Assembly (NCBI GenBank): GCA_013396755.1
Contig: VWZF01003010.1
Location: 240,955-304,954 of the forward strand
DNA: 64,000 bases
DNA from: Sclerurus mexicanus
Lineage: Eukaryota; Chordata; Aves; Passeriformes; Furnariidae
Direction: 5' to 3'
A program made the translations under genes and the position numbers. The first letter of the stretch is position 1. The number at the start of each line of letters is the position of its first letter. Positions 1 through 13,009 of this stretch are shown here, piece by piece. The notes beneath the pieces were generated by a model. It had not been told where the DNA came from, searched no databases, and saw only the letters and a program-made list of their open reading frames with translations.

Positions 1-3000
1 TTAAAACCAAGCCACTACAACTTCAGTGCCATTAGCATGTCAGGAAAAACCCAGTTATAAATTCAGTGGCTAGGCTGTATAACTGTTTTTCCTTTGCACA
101 TTACTTTCCAAAGCTCTCTTCCTCAGGATTGAGGGTATCCCCATTCTTTGTTTCAGCTTGTGCGAAGAGTTGTCTGAACAAAAAAGAATGCCATCTACAA
201 TACAGTGACTGTATATATTAAAAAACCCTCTCTTTTTGCTGTGTGCCCACAACAGGACTTGACAGTAAACTAAGACCAAAACAGTAGATTCTTCACTAAA
301 CCAGCCACCAATGGGAGCATTGGTTTCACCAGTGCCACTTGTTAAGGGAAGGAAATTTCCTGTTGCTCATTTGAGCATCCCCAGGGGACATGACTGAAAC
401 GTTCTGGGGAGAAGGAAGCAGAAAATATCACAATAATAAAGACCATCCAGCATAACCCCAACAAGTGAATCTGATGCTACAACTCTCCCCACTTCCTTTC
501 ATTCTTCCCTGCTCCCTTTCACAGCGTGTCCAGCCCATAGGCAGCGCAGGTAGCCCCTACCTTGTGGAGTATGGTGACTGCTTTGGCAGACCACCAGTTC
601 CCAAGCAGCTGACTTTCTGTTAAAAATGCCAACAACAACAGCAAGGAAACATTAACTTTCACAGAATGACCAGAGGAATAGAAAAAGCAAACAGTAAATA
701 ATTTTTTTTTTCTTTCTCAAAAGCAGAAATCTTCAGGCACATGAACAGGGTGACAGGCCATTCTTGTAATCTTTGGGCAAGGGAATGTCAGGCACTAGAG
801 CAACAGATCCTGCCTGCTGTTAACTTCTGCAGCTGACTCCTCCATTTGCCTTCATCCATCCAAGAAGTTACCCTATTACCATTTTAGCTGCTGAAGAGGC
901 AAGGTGAGCAGTTACTTGTTTGCACAGTGGCTGCTTCCAACTGCAGCTCCCAACATGCAACAAACACCTAGCTTGCTTCATATTTAGTGGCAGCTGACAT
1001 CTGGCTGTGGGCTCCTCATAGATGAACAGGAGCTCCCCTGCAGGGCAAGGAGCAGGCAGGGTGGCTTGGCAGGAGCTGGGCTGAGTACAACCCAAGGAGC
1101 CCTGCTGAGAAGCCAGGCAGGCAGCAGAAGCCTTGCCCTGAGGAGCAAGGAGTCTAGCTCTGTGAGTTACAGCAAAGTGCAGAAATCATCCTAAGTACAA
1201 GGTAACACATTTCTGAAAGCCCTTGAGCATAGCAGTGACCAGGAAGAGAGTCCAGTCTCCCCCAACAACACTCCTTACAATGTCAGCCTTCATCTTTTTT
1301 AAGCTTGTTCTGCCCTTCTCAAGACCCAGAAGTGGCATTTGTGTTTGGGATGAGCATGTGAGAGGCCTCCAGGCCATCAAGCTATCAGCTGCCATCAGTT
1401 GTGCTTCCTCTCCTTCAGGTCTCTCACAGTGCAGCTGCATCCCAGCACCATCAACCTGCCCACTTGGCAAACAGACAGCCTAAACCATCCTGCCCAGCTG
1501 CCGGTTGGTGGGGCAACCTGCCACTCAGGCGGAAAAGGCATCAGGACCTTACCATCAAAACCGTTGACTAATTTACTTACTTGTTCAGTAAATGAGCAGA
1601 GTGGTAGACAAAAGTCATGTGTGAAGAAGTTAGCAGGAAAGGCCAAGCATTCCCTTGTGTTCTGGTGTGTTCTGTATCAGGTTTTCATTTCCCAGCCCTT
1701 GATGGATTGTTCACATGTAAACAGTTCTAACAGATATACATGCACCACTCTGATGCTCCTTCTACAGAATCAGCAAGCAGAGCAACTGTAGGCATTACTG
1801 GTGCTGCTGCTGCTGCTGCTGCAGTACCTGAACTGGCTTGATCAGGACTCACCTCCTTGTTGGAGGAAGTGATTTCAGTTCCAGAATGTGGAAATAACTG
1901 AAATATGTATTTCCAAGTCTAGTATAGCCACAAAGAAGGTTTCTTTGAGACTGTGACTGACCAGCCAGGCAGCCAATGCTAAGGTATATTTGAATAGTGG
2001 TTTGTAGGAATCTGATTTCACTCAAAGATTCACAGCAAGCTCTAACACTACCATGAGGACTATAAGGCATTTGCATACTGTCTGATAAGCCTACAAGAAA
2101 AATGAAGATTAAGTCATAAGGAAGTCAGCTATCCAGCCATTACGCAAAGCTTCCTAAAACACAGTGGCATACATTTAGTGACTGTCCCAAAATCAGAACA
2201 TCAAAAGAAAACATTTTTGCACTACCTTTCCTTGCCATTTGAAGCCTATCTCCCTGTGAAGGGAGCAGTGTTTATGGGACCAGTGTTTGGAAAAGTAAGC
2301 TTGAATAGCAGTGTCAAAGGGTAATTGGCACAAAAGAGATCCCTACCTTTGGAACAAGAGGAATTAAGTTTTCTTAAGCACATTGGGACCACAGAGGGCT
2401 TGTTGTTGATAGACCCACAAGTAGTAATATTACCAGGTTCATGCCAAGGGTCATAGCATGCAGTGAGACAACAGTTCCTTAGAGCAATGAGAGCAGGGTC
2501 ATGACTCCTGTGTGCAACTGATTGATCCTCAGAGTTCAGATATGTGAGACGCATGGGGAAAGAAATGTGCAATTTACAGCATTCATTTACACTTGGCTTT
2601 GAAAGGTTTTTATTGAGGCAATGATCACCTTGCATTTTTGCTTTTCAGTTGCAGCCTGAAAGTCAGTGAAGGATTTGAAATGATACATGACCATGGGATT
2701 TTATCAGCAGAATATATTAGTGCACCAGTTATATGCCAGGTAAAGTCTTACAGCTGTTAGTAGCTTTTCTTCTCAAGGGCTCATATCTGGATACTGGCCT
2801 CTAATTTCTATTCCGCAGGACAGAAGCTTGAGCCTTGAAATGACAGTGAAACTTTGTGCAGCCACTCCAGGAATCAATTCTTAGTTTATGTTCATTATGA
2901 CCACAAGTAGAAAAGTGAATCCAAGTCACATTTCCATGTTATTAATGTTGAATGTCAATCTTGCAATGGACTCAAGGAATATTTGGGACAACCTGAGGGC

Positions 3001-3616
3001 AAATGAAGTTCAGAGTACTCTAAATTAAGCCTTCTGCTATAGACTACTGGAGTCCCCTTCACTGCTCTTTTAGTCTCAGTCTCCATGAGGACAAACTGCC
3101 TCATTTTCTTGGTAGCCTCCTGCTTCTTTGACATCAGAGGGGACCTTGTTATAGAAGGCATACTCAGTTGCCTCTTTAGATGTTGATTTATATTTCTGAT
3201 GACAATGGAAAATACTGAGACTCAAGGTTTAAGAAGGAGTTCATGGCTCCAACACACAACATTAAATAAGCCTACTGTGCTTGCTGGAAACATCTGGGAA
3301 GCTCAGCAGAGACAGAGTTGACTTGTGAGAGTTTTGAGTAACTTCAAGCTGTGTTGTGTAATGTCCCAGGGCTCTCTTGGCTTCCTGACCAGGATTGTAC
3401 AACAAGAAGAAACTTAGTAAATTTTGAATAAGTCCAGAGGTAGGGCCTTGGAAGTTTGGCCAATGCTAAATGAATACAACAATCAATAAAGCTTATTGCT
3501 ACATACTTTCCTACCAAGTCTCAGTGCTTGGATTCTAGAAGCTCCCTGTAGAACTGCACGCACACTGGATTGCTATGATCAATACAGGAAGGTGATATAA
3601 TGCAACACTATTAATG
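1..3616. other. Non-genic stretch, no gene recognised
   Basis: Reading frames here are short (130 codons at most), lie on both strands, and none resembles a known protein family. The minus-strand frame at 2246-2635 (129 codons) has no recognisable motif. The only clear low-complexity features are a (TGC)7 run near 1802 and a T-run near 692-701. No CR1 end, LTR or tRNA-like fold was seen. The stretch is best read as intergenic or intronic DNA. Confidence 0.6.
1802..1822. repeat. (TGC)7 trinucleotide microsatellite
   Basis: Seven uninterrupted TGC (CTG/CAG) units, preceded by a near-match TGG and followed by AGTACC. It does not lie in a recognisable coding frame, so a polyglutamine or polyalanine role is not supported. 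Confidence 0.9.
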
Positions 3617-3682
3617 CAACTGGCTCCATTGAACTCAACAGAAATTCTGCCATTTTCTTCAGTGAACCTAGGATTTCACCTA
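3617..3682. repeat. Possible ancient amniote interspersed repeat
   Basis: The run ggctccattgaa ... ttcagtgaacc...ggatttcacc resembles a very common old repeat in turtles, crocodilians and birds, in which a 'patterned' block reads roughly as 'gtgaaatcctgg-ccattgaagtcaatgg'. The match is from memory and partial. Echoes of the same 'ccattgactt' text occur near 20793 and 23923. The 87-codon minus-strand frame that spans it is probably just this repeat read as protein. Confidence 0.3.
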
Positions 3683-4811
3683 ATGTGTGTTTTCCAACTC
3701 TACTATCTGTGGTCCTGAGCACATTACTAAATTGCCAATGGGATCTGCCAACCATTACAGTCTGTGATTTGTCAAGTACTCTATTTGTATTCACCACCTC
3801 TCTGTCGTGTAAAGGATTCCAGTAATAAGCTATTAAAGACATTTAATGTTACCAATTTAAAACTGAAAAACACAAACTACTGAGGTGGTGGAGTTGCCAG
3901 AAGAGACATCAGGCCCTGTGTTAGAATATCTGATTCAACAACTCCTATATGTGCAAAGCCTGCAGATTGGATAATTATAGCTCCATCAGTGAATAGTGTA
4001 TTTATTAGACCCAAATTTGGTGCAGTAATAGAAGCAACATAGAGACTAACATTATCAGAAGTGTTTACATAGAGATTGCTATGATACAAAGGGCTGGCAA
4101 TTGTGGACAAATAAGGATGTCTTATTAAAGCTAAGTTTTTGTGAGAGGTGCACCCATTTTCAGTGTAGCTACCCAATAGTTACTGTGCAATATGGTCTGT
4201 TAATATACAGAGCAATTAAGAAGGAGTCTGTTATACTTGTTACTTTGCAAAGCTCAAAATCCCAGCTCAATGCTTAATCAGATAGAAATACTGTTTTCTA
4301 GTATTTTCACTGGAGAAAGGATTGACAAAAAAAAAGGAGGCTCTCAAATGTGTTTTTTCCTTCCTAAGTCACTAATGGTGAAGAAAATACAGATATCTGC
4401 ATGATTAGTCTAGTTTGCTATCGAGTGTATGTTAATGTTTTTGTATATACATAGAGAAACAAGTTATAGATGTTTAAAAAGTTACGACCAATGAGATAAT
4501 GGGCCAAAACTAGAAGTGACTGCAATTAATTATCATTCAGTTAGAGGTCTGTGGTGCAACAGTTGACCTACATGAAGGAAAGTTAAGGAAAGGGTAACAG
4601 TCACACAATCCATATGGGCATGATGCAGCAAAGAATTGTTAAGAAAAGGTATTGAATAAGTCCTAAAGAATTCTAAATACACAACTATACAAAAGCCAAG
4701 GAAATGCTCAGTCCTGTAAGTCAAAATGCAGAATTACTCATAATAATGAAAATTTTCTGAAAACTTGAAACTACTGAAGTTTATCCTCTTTTACAGTTCT
4801 TGCAAATTCCT

Positions 4812-4875
4812 GCTTCCTCAGCTGCTCCTGCTATGATTTACTCTCTAGACCCTTCACTAGTTTTGTTGCCCTTCT
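4812..4875 (-). mobile_element. CR1: Inverted 5' fragment of CR1 LINE
   Basis: Read on the minus strand, this block gives the internal CR1 text that normally precedes and overlaps the start of the neighbouring sense copy (agaagggcaac ... gtgaagggtctagagagtaa ... aggagcagctgagg). It abuts the sense CR1 at 4876 and shares about 45 bp of the same CR1 segment with it. Bases 4838-4857 and 4877-4896 form perfect 20-bp inverted arms with a 19-nt loop. Outside the arms the copies differ at several positions. Twin priming, fold-back synthesis or a second CR1 insertion could each explain it. Confidence 0.7.
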
Positions 4876-4896
4876 GGTGAAGGGTCTAGAGAGTAA
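4838..4896. repeat. Perfect 20-bp inverted repeat at CR1 inversion junction
   Basis: Left arm 4838-4857 and right arm 4877-4896 are exact reverse complements, separated by 19 nt. Both arms are the same CR1 segment (gtgaagggtctagagagtaa on one strand), so the hairpin results from the retrotransposon inversion and is not an independent regulatory stem-loop. Confidence 0.95.
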
Positions 4897-5298
4897 GTAA
4901 TATTGAGGAGCAACTGAGGGAGCTGGGGTTATTTAGCCTGGAGGAGGCTCAGGAAAGACCTTATCACTCTCTACAACTACCTGAAAGGAGGGTGTAACAA
5001 GGTGGGGGTCGGCCTCTTCTCCCAGGCAACCAGCAATAGGACAAGAGGGCACAGTCTCAAACTGTGACAAGGGAGGTTCAGGCTGGCTATCAGGAAGAAT
5101 TTCTTCACAGAAAAGGTTGTTAAGCATTGGAATGGACTGCCCAGGGGAGTGGTGGAGTCAACATCCATGGAAGTGTTCAAAAAATGCCTGGACATGGTAT
5201 TTGGTGCTGTGGACTAGTTGGCAAGGTGGTAATTGGTCAAAGGTTGAACTCGAAAATCTTGGACATCTTTTCCAACCTTAATGCTTTTGTGATTCTGT
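4876..5298 (+). mobile_element. CR1: CR1 LINE, 5'-truncated 3' end
   Basis: About 420 bp of the 3' terminal part of a CR1 retrotransposon in sense orientation. Landmarks in order are gaggagcaactgagggagct, gttatttagcctggaggag, cctgaaaggagggtgtaac, ggtcggcctcttctcccagg, atttcttcacagaaaaggtt, ggaatggactgcccagggga, and a terminal gattctgt at 5291-5298. CR1 is the dominant avian LINE; it inserts by target-primed reverse transcription, usually 5'-truncated and without clear target duplications, as here. Frames in the fragment are broken, so it encodes nothing functional. Several mismatches to the remembered consensus suggest a copy of moderate age. Confidence 0.93.
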
Positions 5299-6645
5299 AA
5301 TATGCAGCAAACTCCATTGAGTGTTTGTCTCAGCCTACTTGGTGCAATCCCAGTGAAAGGCTTCTTCTACTTGATTCTCACTGTCTCTCATTTTCAGTTC
5401 AGGTCAAGATTTTAAGCAGCCCTGTACACACATATGACTGTTCGTGGACAGTTCAGATAATAAATATAATTTATTTTTTTTGGTAAAATTTGTTTTGAAT
5501 TCTGAGTAAGTTGAAAGGCAAAGTCAAGCATTGCTTTATGACACATTCATTGTATAGTGTACTTCAAAATGTTCATCTGCTCCATGAGTTTTTTCTGCAT
5601 ATCTTTCCCTGTGCCCCCCCCCCCCCCAAAGTACATTTTTGGAAAAAAGCATCCACTTAAGAAATATTGAGACACTTTAATGTGGGCAGGGATCACTTGA
5701 CATCAGGGGTACCTTCAGTCTGTTATTCTGCAATTCAAAATGTCAAAAAAATCTTTCAAAAGTCATTCAAACTGATCCTGTGAACTGATATAGAAATTGA
5801 TAGAAACACATCAATTTTTCCTGCTTAACTAAATCTACACTTTTCAGGATGAAAAATTGACTGAAAATTTTCATCTAGCTCCAAGTTTTTCTCTGAAAAT
5901 ATACATAGGACTTTCGATTTTGCCCCTTCAGGAAATAACCTGTTTGCAAGTTAATTTATCGAAATTACCTTTCAAATACATAAAATAATAATGTGTTTCA
6001 GATACTGCTCTTGCAGCACTTCTAAAGCAGAAGAATTAGGAAGTGGAGAAAAGAAAAAAAAAAGACAAAAATGGATTTTAGATCTTTTTTATGTCTTTAG
6101 AACAACATTCTTCAGCATGGTTCCCTTTTCATCACTAAAGTAATCTGATATTTATTTCTATGGGTCTTAAAAGTTCAGATGATCTTCAAGAAGTCACTTC
6201 TGTCATGTTGTTTAACTATATAAAGCTTCTTTAACAAAATGCAAAAGGCATCCAAAAACTACTAACACAATAATATATCACTGTTAAACATTTCATAATT
6301 ATTTATTCTCTTTGAGAAAAGAAAAAGATCTAGCTATTTTTAATGTATCTTATCTCTCAAAAAAGCTTTCACTTTTTTTAGTTATACCTTCTTGGAAGTC
6401 AGAAAACACTCTTTTCCCCAAAATGTTTACACGTGTCATTTAATAAAAACAGATATATTTGAAATACTTTATGACACAGGAAAACCAACACAGATTGTTT
6501 TGTTTATTTAATTATTTAATGTTTAGACAGTGCATAATATGCACTTATTTTTAGTACTACTGGTGCTTGTAGCATTATCAGCAAGATATGAATAAAATGC
6601 TCTCAGCTTTGCAAGCAATTTTCTTGATTAATTTCTTTGTATAAA
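5299..6645. other. AT-rich non-genic stretch
   Basis: No frame of note and no recognised repeat. It holds a 14-base C homopolymer (5614-5627), short A-runs around 6050-6062, and an AT-rich block at 6200-6560. It is probably intergenic or intronic. Confidence 0.6.
5614..5627. repeat. C14 homopolymer
   Basis: Fourteen consecutive C between GTG and AAAG. Runs like this are length-polymorphic and prone to sequencing error, so the exact count is uncertain. Confidence 0.9.
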
Positions 6646-6660
6646 GCAGCAGAGGGAGCT
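6646..6660 (+). promoter_or_regulatory. CTCF-like motif, forward
   Basis: gcagcagagggagct agrees with the vertebrate CTCF core (CCASYAGRKGGCRSY) at 13 of 15 positions by eye. A reverse-oriented match lies at 22961-22975. Single motif matches occur often by chance, so binding is unproven. Confidence 0.25.
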
Positions 6661-6704
6661 CATACATTATTTTTGGTGTATTATACACACAAAATTGATA
6701 AATT

Positions 6705-6780
6705 ACATGTGTGCACACATGTGTGCGCACACTCACGCTCGTCTATGTGACATGGACCCACATACGTATGTACACATGCA
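6705..6780. repeat. Two alternating purine-pyrimidine tracts
   Basis: Bases 6705-6732 alternate purine and pyrimidine without a break for 28 nt (mainly TG/CA with a GCGC step) and include a perfect 18-bp palindrome at 6705-6722. A second tract, 6759-6780, alternates for 22 nt around tacgta. Such sequence can adopt left-handed Z-DNA under negative supercoiling. No gene start is visible next to it. Confidence 0.8.
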
Positions 6781-9700
6781 GTCAGCTCTGAGATGAGCTG
6801 CACAGCTACAGTGGCTGTGCCTGCACTAGTCATGCAGACCAATAGGAGCATATGTGTACAGCGAAAGAGCTGAGAGTGAGCACTACATGTCCACAGCATC
6901 CATCCTTCAGGACACTCTTCCTGGACTAGCCGCAGGCTTGGCCCATCAGCTTAGACACCCATTTGTGCCTTATACATGGTCAGAAAGCTCCTGGAGTGCT
7001 TTTTCTGCAGGGATTTTACCCAAGAGGAACTCAGCTGGTGCATTCTGACCTTGCTCCTGGATGCAAATCAAAGCTCAGCTGGTGGGGATGATCTGGAGGC
7101 ACGCATCAACAGCACACAGTTGATCCAAAGCAAGTCATCAGTGCTAAAGCTGTCATAGAAACTTCTAGGTACCCTACCTGAGCTACTCTTCAGGTGCATA
7201 AGAAATTAGATGGATGACTTCAATTTAGGCAATTGCGTTCTTCCCGAGTGGCACGTTTGGTGCCTACATGCTTTTTTTAAGTTTATCCTCAATCTCTGTA
7301 ATTTTTGCAGGAAATGTTTAATGATGAAGGTACATTGAGAAAGAAGTGCTGAAGTCATGTAAAGGACAGGACAAACTTCCTAAACTTGTTCTTTGTTTTG
7401 GTTGAATGAGTTCTTGGGAATATATACCCTCAACTGAGCCCCTGATATCTGTAAATCTGTGATGTAAGGAAGGCTTAACAGAGTTATGCATAGCAGACTA
7501 TAGCATTCCCTGAACAGCATAAGTATAATTGTTATTGCCTTTAAGAATATGTAGCATATATCCTCTTCTCCATGCTGGGCTAGCCAGTGCATTGGGAGCA
7601 TAGTTTGGCTTTCCTAGGCACTCCTATGAAAGTCTGTGAGGAAGCAATGGGCAGTGGGTAATGTGGGGACTGCACTTTGGTGGAGGGCAAAGCCATAAGG
7701 AAGCAATTGTCCAATGGGCTATCCTATATCCTCCCATATACAGGTAATCACCATTGAAGCCAAAGACTGGAAGTAGTGGGAAAACTAACCTGCTGATACC
7801 TTTTATTTCCAGGCTAGGCAGAGACAGAAGGAACTTTACCCTATGTCTTAGTGTGCTTGCTTTCAGACTTGGACTGAGCAGATGTGAAAATGGCAGTAAT
7901 GGGAAAAAACCAGGAGAGGTTAGGAGATGGGACAAGTGTGGGGATGGGGCACAAGGTGGGAAGAGCAGACACTGAATGGCACAAACACTGTGATTTTAAA
8001 AATCTTATCCACTTGTGTGGGACTTAGGGCAGAAGGAATAGATTTGGAGAGAATTACCTGTCATATCTAAACCGGCTGTCCAAATTCATAATAAAAAGCC
8101 CATAAACCATCGTTGTAAGAGAGGAAAAGCCACATTGTTTTTATTTGTCTGTAGAGCAATATGTGTCACTGTATAAATAGTAACTAATAATAATAACATG
8201 TGCTGCAGCACTTCTGTGATATTTTTCAATAATTACTGTTGTTGTAAAGGAGTTTAGTATGAAGTAAAACATCTCTATGAGGGAAAAAATTGCTACCTCT
8301 TTCCCTCTGATATTTGTGTAACTGAATTAAAAATACGCAGATACATTGAGTCAAAAAAGATTATTTCTAGTTCAAGGAACTCAAGCTGAACACCTTGAAA
8401 AATCTCTCAGCTACATTGTTCTCTCATATGTTATGAGGATTTTTATTTCCTTTTAACAGCAGTAAATCGTCAAATGAAAGAGGCTTATATTGCACATACC
8501 ATTGCGAGACATGCTCATGTTGTAACATCAGAATGAACTATTTTTTAACCTAATATACAACAATTTAGCAGCATTAGAAGAACATAAAACAGATAAAAGT
8601 ATAGCTTTTACAGCCATTCATCAATGGCCTTTTTTTGAAGAGTGCAGTTACGTCCTCAGGCTAAGCATATATCTCTCTATTTCACATAAATACACAAAGT
8701 GACAGGGTTTCCAGTCAAAATAAACATTTGCTCAGTGTATGCCTGATTTTCACCCATTTCATTCAACAGGAAAGATACTGAGCCTAACAAACACACTAAT
8801 TTCTCATCTGCTCTAGGGATGAAGATGTGCTGCATCCACTAACTAGTGTTTGAGTGTGTTCGCAGTTTGCTGCTCCAATGGATGTTCATGCCTTTTTACT
8901 GGTACTATTTAAAAGACAAAAAACCAAGCCTTGAGGTGGATCCAACCAAAATTACTTTCAGTTTTTACAAAATAAGAATGGCTCAAGGAAGAGAGGACAA
9001 CATCCGAGGTTTGGTAACAGCACAAGTAGTGGTAAGAGTTGCTGAAGAAAATACCATTTAGATGAAAATGCAACACAAGGCAGCGTAAAGTGACAAATAT
9101 GTCACAAAGTGACATATCATTGCTCAGGATAAAAAATTGCATACAATATTGAATAACACAAAGCACCTATGGTTCAGAGCTAAAAACTTCCAAGAGTCTG
9201 AGGCACTTAAATCTCACCAGTTCTGAGAAAATCTGTGGTACCTAGACCAGAAAGTATTTTGCATTTGTGGTTCTGGCTGCATTGCCTCGAATCCTCTATG
9301 GAGAGAAACATGATCCTGCTGCCTTAGTGTGTTTCTCCAGCAGTTCAGTAGCTGAAAGAGAACATGAGCTGAGCACAGCATTCTTACCTCCTGGGGCAGG
9401 GCTCATCAAGCATCGCTGCACGGTCAGGCTGGATCCCTTGCCAAAGAGAGGCCAAACAGATGTAGTAGATCCCCTCTGAATCCCATACCTGGCTTGTTAA
9501 GCCTATATTATGATGCTTTTCAAGGTAAAATACATAATTTGAACAGTGTTGATGTCACACTAGAATTTCACACCACTCTATTGAAGAAAACGTTGATTGA
9601 GTTATTTTAACAGTCATGATGTTAGTTAAACCTGATTAACAGATTATTTTCCACTGACATCACTTTTTTATTCTATTTACAATCTAAATAACCCAGACGC

Positions 9701-12700
9701 TCAATTGATAAAAGCTCATTTCCCTCCATCTTAATTAACAAAATATTCTTTTACTTAAACAGTCCCTCATTTTTCCATAGACACAGTAATAGATCCATTA
9801 GCAGGGTCTATCTGAGACCAGGGATCTTTTATTTATGAGGACCAGTCCAAAGTGTTACTATTTTTTAATGTTTTTATTTTCCTTGATACTGTATACTGTG
9901 TAATGGCTTTGGTCCAAACAGTAATCACACAATGGGTGCCGTTTCTTCTTTCTTGACCTATCACACTCCACATGATTTAATCCATTGTTTTGGATGTTGC
10001 CAATGATTTATTGTATGAAAAATGTAAATGATCTGGATGGCAGATGTTTTATATTTTCTGACCATTCATTTTCAGTGGGAATGTAATTAAAATTTATGAA
10101 GTGTATCTGCTGAATTGCATTGGCAATTGATGATCTCCTCCAGTCCTGTCTGTCTGGAGATGATGAGTGATTGTGGACAGTGAGATGTGTTGACAAGGGC
10201 AGAAACAGACGTGATGTTACTGTCATGAGTGAGGCTACCTGCAAAAAGGCTGCCAGTTTTTTTTCTGCCTTTTTTCCCACAGGAAGAAGGTGGCAACCAG
10301 AGCTGTCTTTCTTCTTGCAAGACAGAGTACAAAGCCTCTGCGTACTCCTGAAAGCTGTCACTCTTCACAAGTGCAATCCCTGTCTCTCTCTCAGCAATGG
10401 GCATCTGGAAGCCACAATATCAGTTACAACAACCCATGTCAAGGATATTAATTAAATTCCTGATGGCCACCCAGAGAAGTTAATGAGTGTAAATTTCACA
10501 ACATCCCAACTCATAAGGCAGCACACTTAACCTTTTCAGCATTGATATCCTTCCTCCAGGACGGAGTAAAGAAGTGAGCTGTTTGCCAGCAGAGCATGGT
10601 AAGGAGGAATAAGGAAAGGAAGAGATACTTGGTTGCCACACTTTACAATACAAACAGATCAGAACTGGATTCACCAGATTTAGATATCCCACAAGCCCAA
10701 AACAGGATGAGAAGGGTTTTTTTTCAGAATTGAGATTCCAAGTAGTATTTTGCACAGAGCCCTTATTGCTATGAATATGAGTGGATCTCCTCACCTTGGC
10801 CCCTTCCAGCTCCATGAGCAAGACAAGCAGCTCTATTTTTAAACCCAGTGAAGTATACTTACTGAACTTTGACTTACCCCTGATCTTGACATAGCATACC
10901 TCTCACATTCCTGAGTTCTGTGGAGAGCAGAATACATAATTACTACCATCTTATCTCTACAATAAATGTACAAACAGCCTAGATTAACATATAGTGAATA
11001 ATACAAGTGCTATAGAACTAACAACTGGAACTGTGAAATTTCTGACACCCATCTCTTATGATCAGGTATTTTGATCACTTGAATGTTTAAAGTGTTTTCC
11101 TAATCCACAAACCTCATTTAGGATATTTAGCATTAAGCACTAATATGCCTTCACTATTAAGTTATGTGGCCACCTCAGTATGAGAGGCTGGGAAAGGAGG
11201 ATTTTATTTCCAAAGCAAACTCCAAAGGCACCCCAAAGTTTGTCACAAATGCCCCAGTCCCAGTCTCACTGCAGTTGTTGACATCACTTCCAATGAGTTC
11301 TGCCAGTGGAGTCCAAACCAAGGTGGTTGTAGCTCTTTTTTGATGAGCCCCTCTTGTCCTGAAGTCAGTAGGCATTTTGCCATTCATTTCAAAAGTAAGG
11401 ATTGCAAGCTAAAGAACTAATCCAAGCTTCAGGCCTGCTTGTGATTTTAACATTTGACAATGTATGATTCAAAACAGACAAGGGATTGAGATGGCAGGTG
11501 CAGCAAATGGTCAAGATCCTATTACACAAAGACACGTTATTTTTTAATCGATGTGAACTCCCAGCTCCACTGCTTCTGTGTGTCTGTGGCCTGTGACAAG
11601 CAACTGTAGCAGGAGAGGAGAAAGAATGAGGTAGGACTGGGGACACAAAGTCTGGTTAGGCAGATTTGTGAAAAACTCAAGGAGATACTCTTAGCAGACG
11701 TCATGCTGCAAGAGGCTTAGTAAATACTGCAAAACTCTGGGAGCCAGTAAGGTTAAATTCCTTTTGGCTTCATTGCTGTCTTGTTGAGTGCCTCAGTTTA
11801 CTTCTCTGTACTTTTAGGCAATATACTTTACCTGGCTCTGTATGCCAAAACTTCATTCATTAATACTGATGTCAAAGAGGACATTCAGCACCTCACAGGA
11901 GGCCCAGTGCACCTGCATTAGTTAGCCATAAATCATGGGTAACAACACTTTGAAGTGTCAGAGAGATTTAATGTGGGATACAGAATAGAAGGGGAATGTG
12001 ATGAACTGAGCCCCAAGCCCCAAATAAGGAATTTAAAATGCACCTTCCCCTTAAAAGTGTCAGCAAATGAAGAAAAAGAAGAGTGGGGAAGCCCCAAAGG
12101 CAGCAATTTTGAACGCTTTAGTTTTCTCTATTGACTTTAATTAAGCTCACCCAGAATTGCAGGCCTGTCACTTGGGGAACCTTTCCATAAAGAAAAAAGG
12201 AGTTTGCTCCCCAGGTGGGTTTTCCCAAGTTTCTCAGGCTCTTACCACAATATATGCCTGGCATCCATGACAGGGTCGTCAAAAATAATAGCTAAGGAAT
12301 TCACTGTCTGTCATTCGAAAATAATTATGTTTGGGCTTTACCTGCACTTGAGATGGGTTATATATTTCATTGAGAAAACCCATGTAGACTAAAATATAAA
12401 TTTATGAGTATGCATGTAATATATGAAGGTTGCATAGATTAACAGTCAAATAAAGAATATGAGAGAGCAGAAATCTATATACATGCATGTGAAACACGTC
12501 TTGAAAACAGGTGGAAAGAACTGTCATTCTAAGGTTTGTCAATTACAAAACACATTAATGTTTTTATTAGCCATTTATCAGTAATTAATCACCTTCTTTG
12601 ATATAAAGTTCAAGCTTACAAATACACCATGGAAATTGTCCCTTAAATATAAGCCAAGTTTTAAGGGTCAGCAGAACCACAGCAAAGATAGCAGCATATT

Positions 12701-13009
12701 TCCCTCAGCTGCCTGAAGGAGTCTTTTGATGCCTCAGCATCATGCCTGTGTTTAGATATGCAGTAGTTTTTGGGTGCTTGCTCACAAAATAGTGTGAGAA
12801 AAAAAATGAAGACAGCTTGCAAGCAGAAGGGGAGGAGGTAGTATACTCAGTGGTATTCTTCAGGTGCACAGTTTGAATAAAAATGCAAAACAGGATGCTC
12901 CCATTCAGTAAATATTATCATTTTTATTCACTCATTAATTAAGTTGCTTAATTGCTGCTGTCAAATGACTCTTGAGTTTGTGACTGGGGTTGTTGCACTG
13001 TTTTGATAG
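6781..13009. other. Non-genic stretch, no gene recognised
   Basis: Short frames on both strands, none recognisable. Segments around 8085-8300 and 12540-12610 are AT-rich, low in simple repeats and dense in homeodomain-type words (taattaat, attaatg), the general look of conserved vertebrate non-coding DNA, but conservation cannot be judged from one sequence. A minus-strand frame at 10239-10404 with an AG before its ATG was considered as an exon and set aside. Confidence 0.55.

Noticed and set aside
2246..2635. Minus-strand 129-codon Cys-rich frame considered as a possible retroviral envelope relic
   Set aside because: No envelope landmarks, LTRs or neighbouring retroviral genes were found; treated as non-coding.
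3877..4176. Minus-strand 99-codon frame with a convincing amino-acid mix
   Set aside because: No motif, no splice sites and no homolog recognised; the stop codon upstream and a nearby ancient-repeat match suggest chance.
4897..5195. Minus-strand frames of 64 and 72 codons
   Set aside because: They are antisense readings of the CR1 3' end.
10239..10404. Minus-strand possible exon: AG directly before ATG at 10404, open frame with a CAG/GTAGCC donor at 10239
   Set aside because: The donor is weak, the frame runs through an A/T homopolymer, the start coinciding with the acceptor is suspicious, and no protein family is recognisable.
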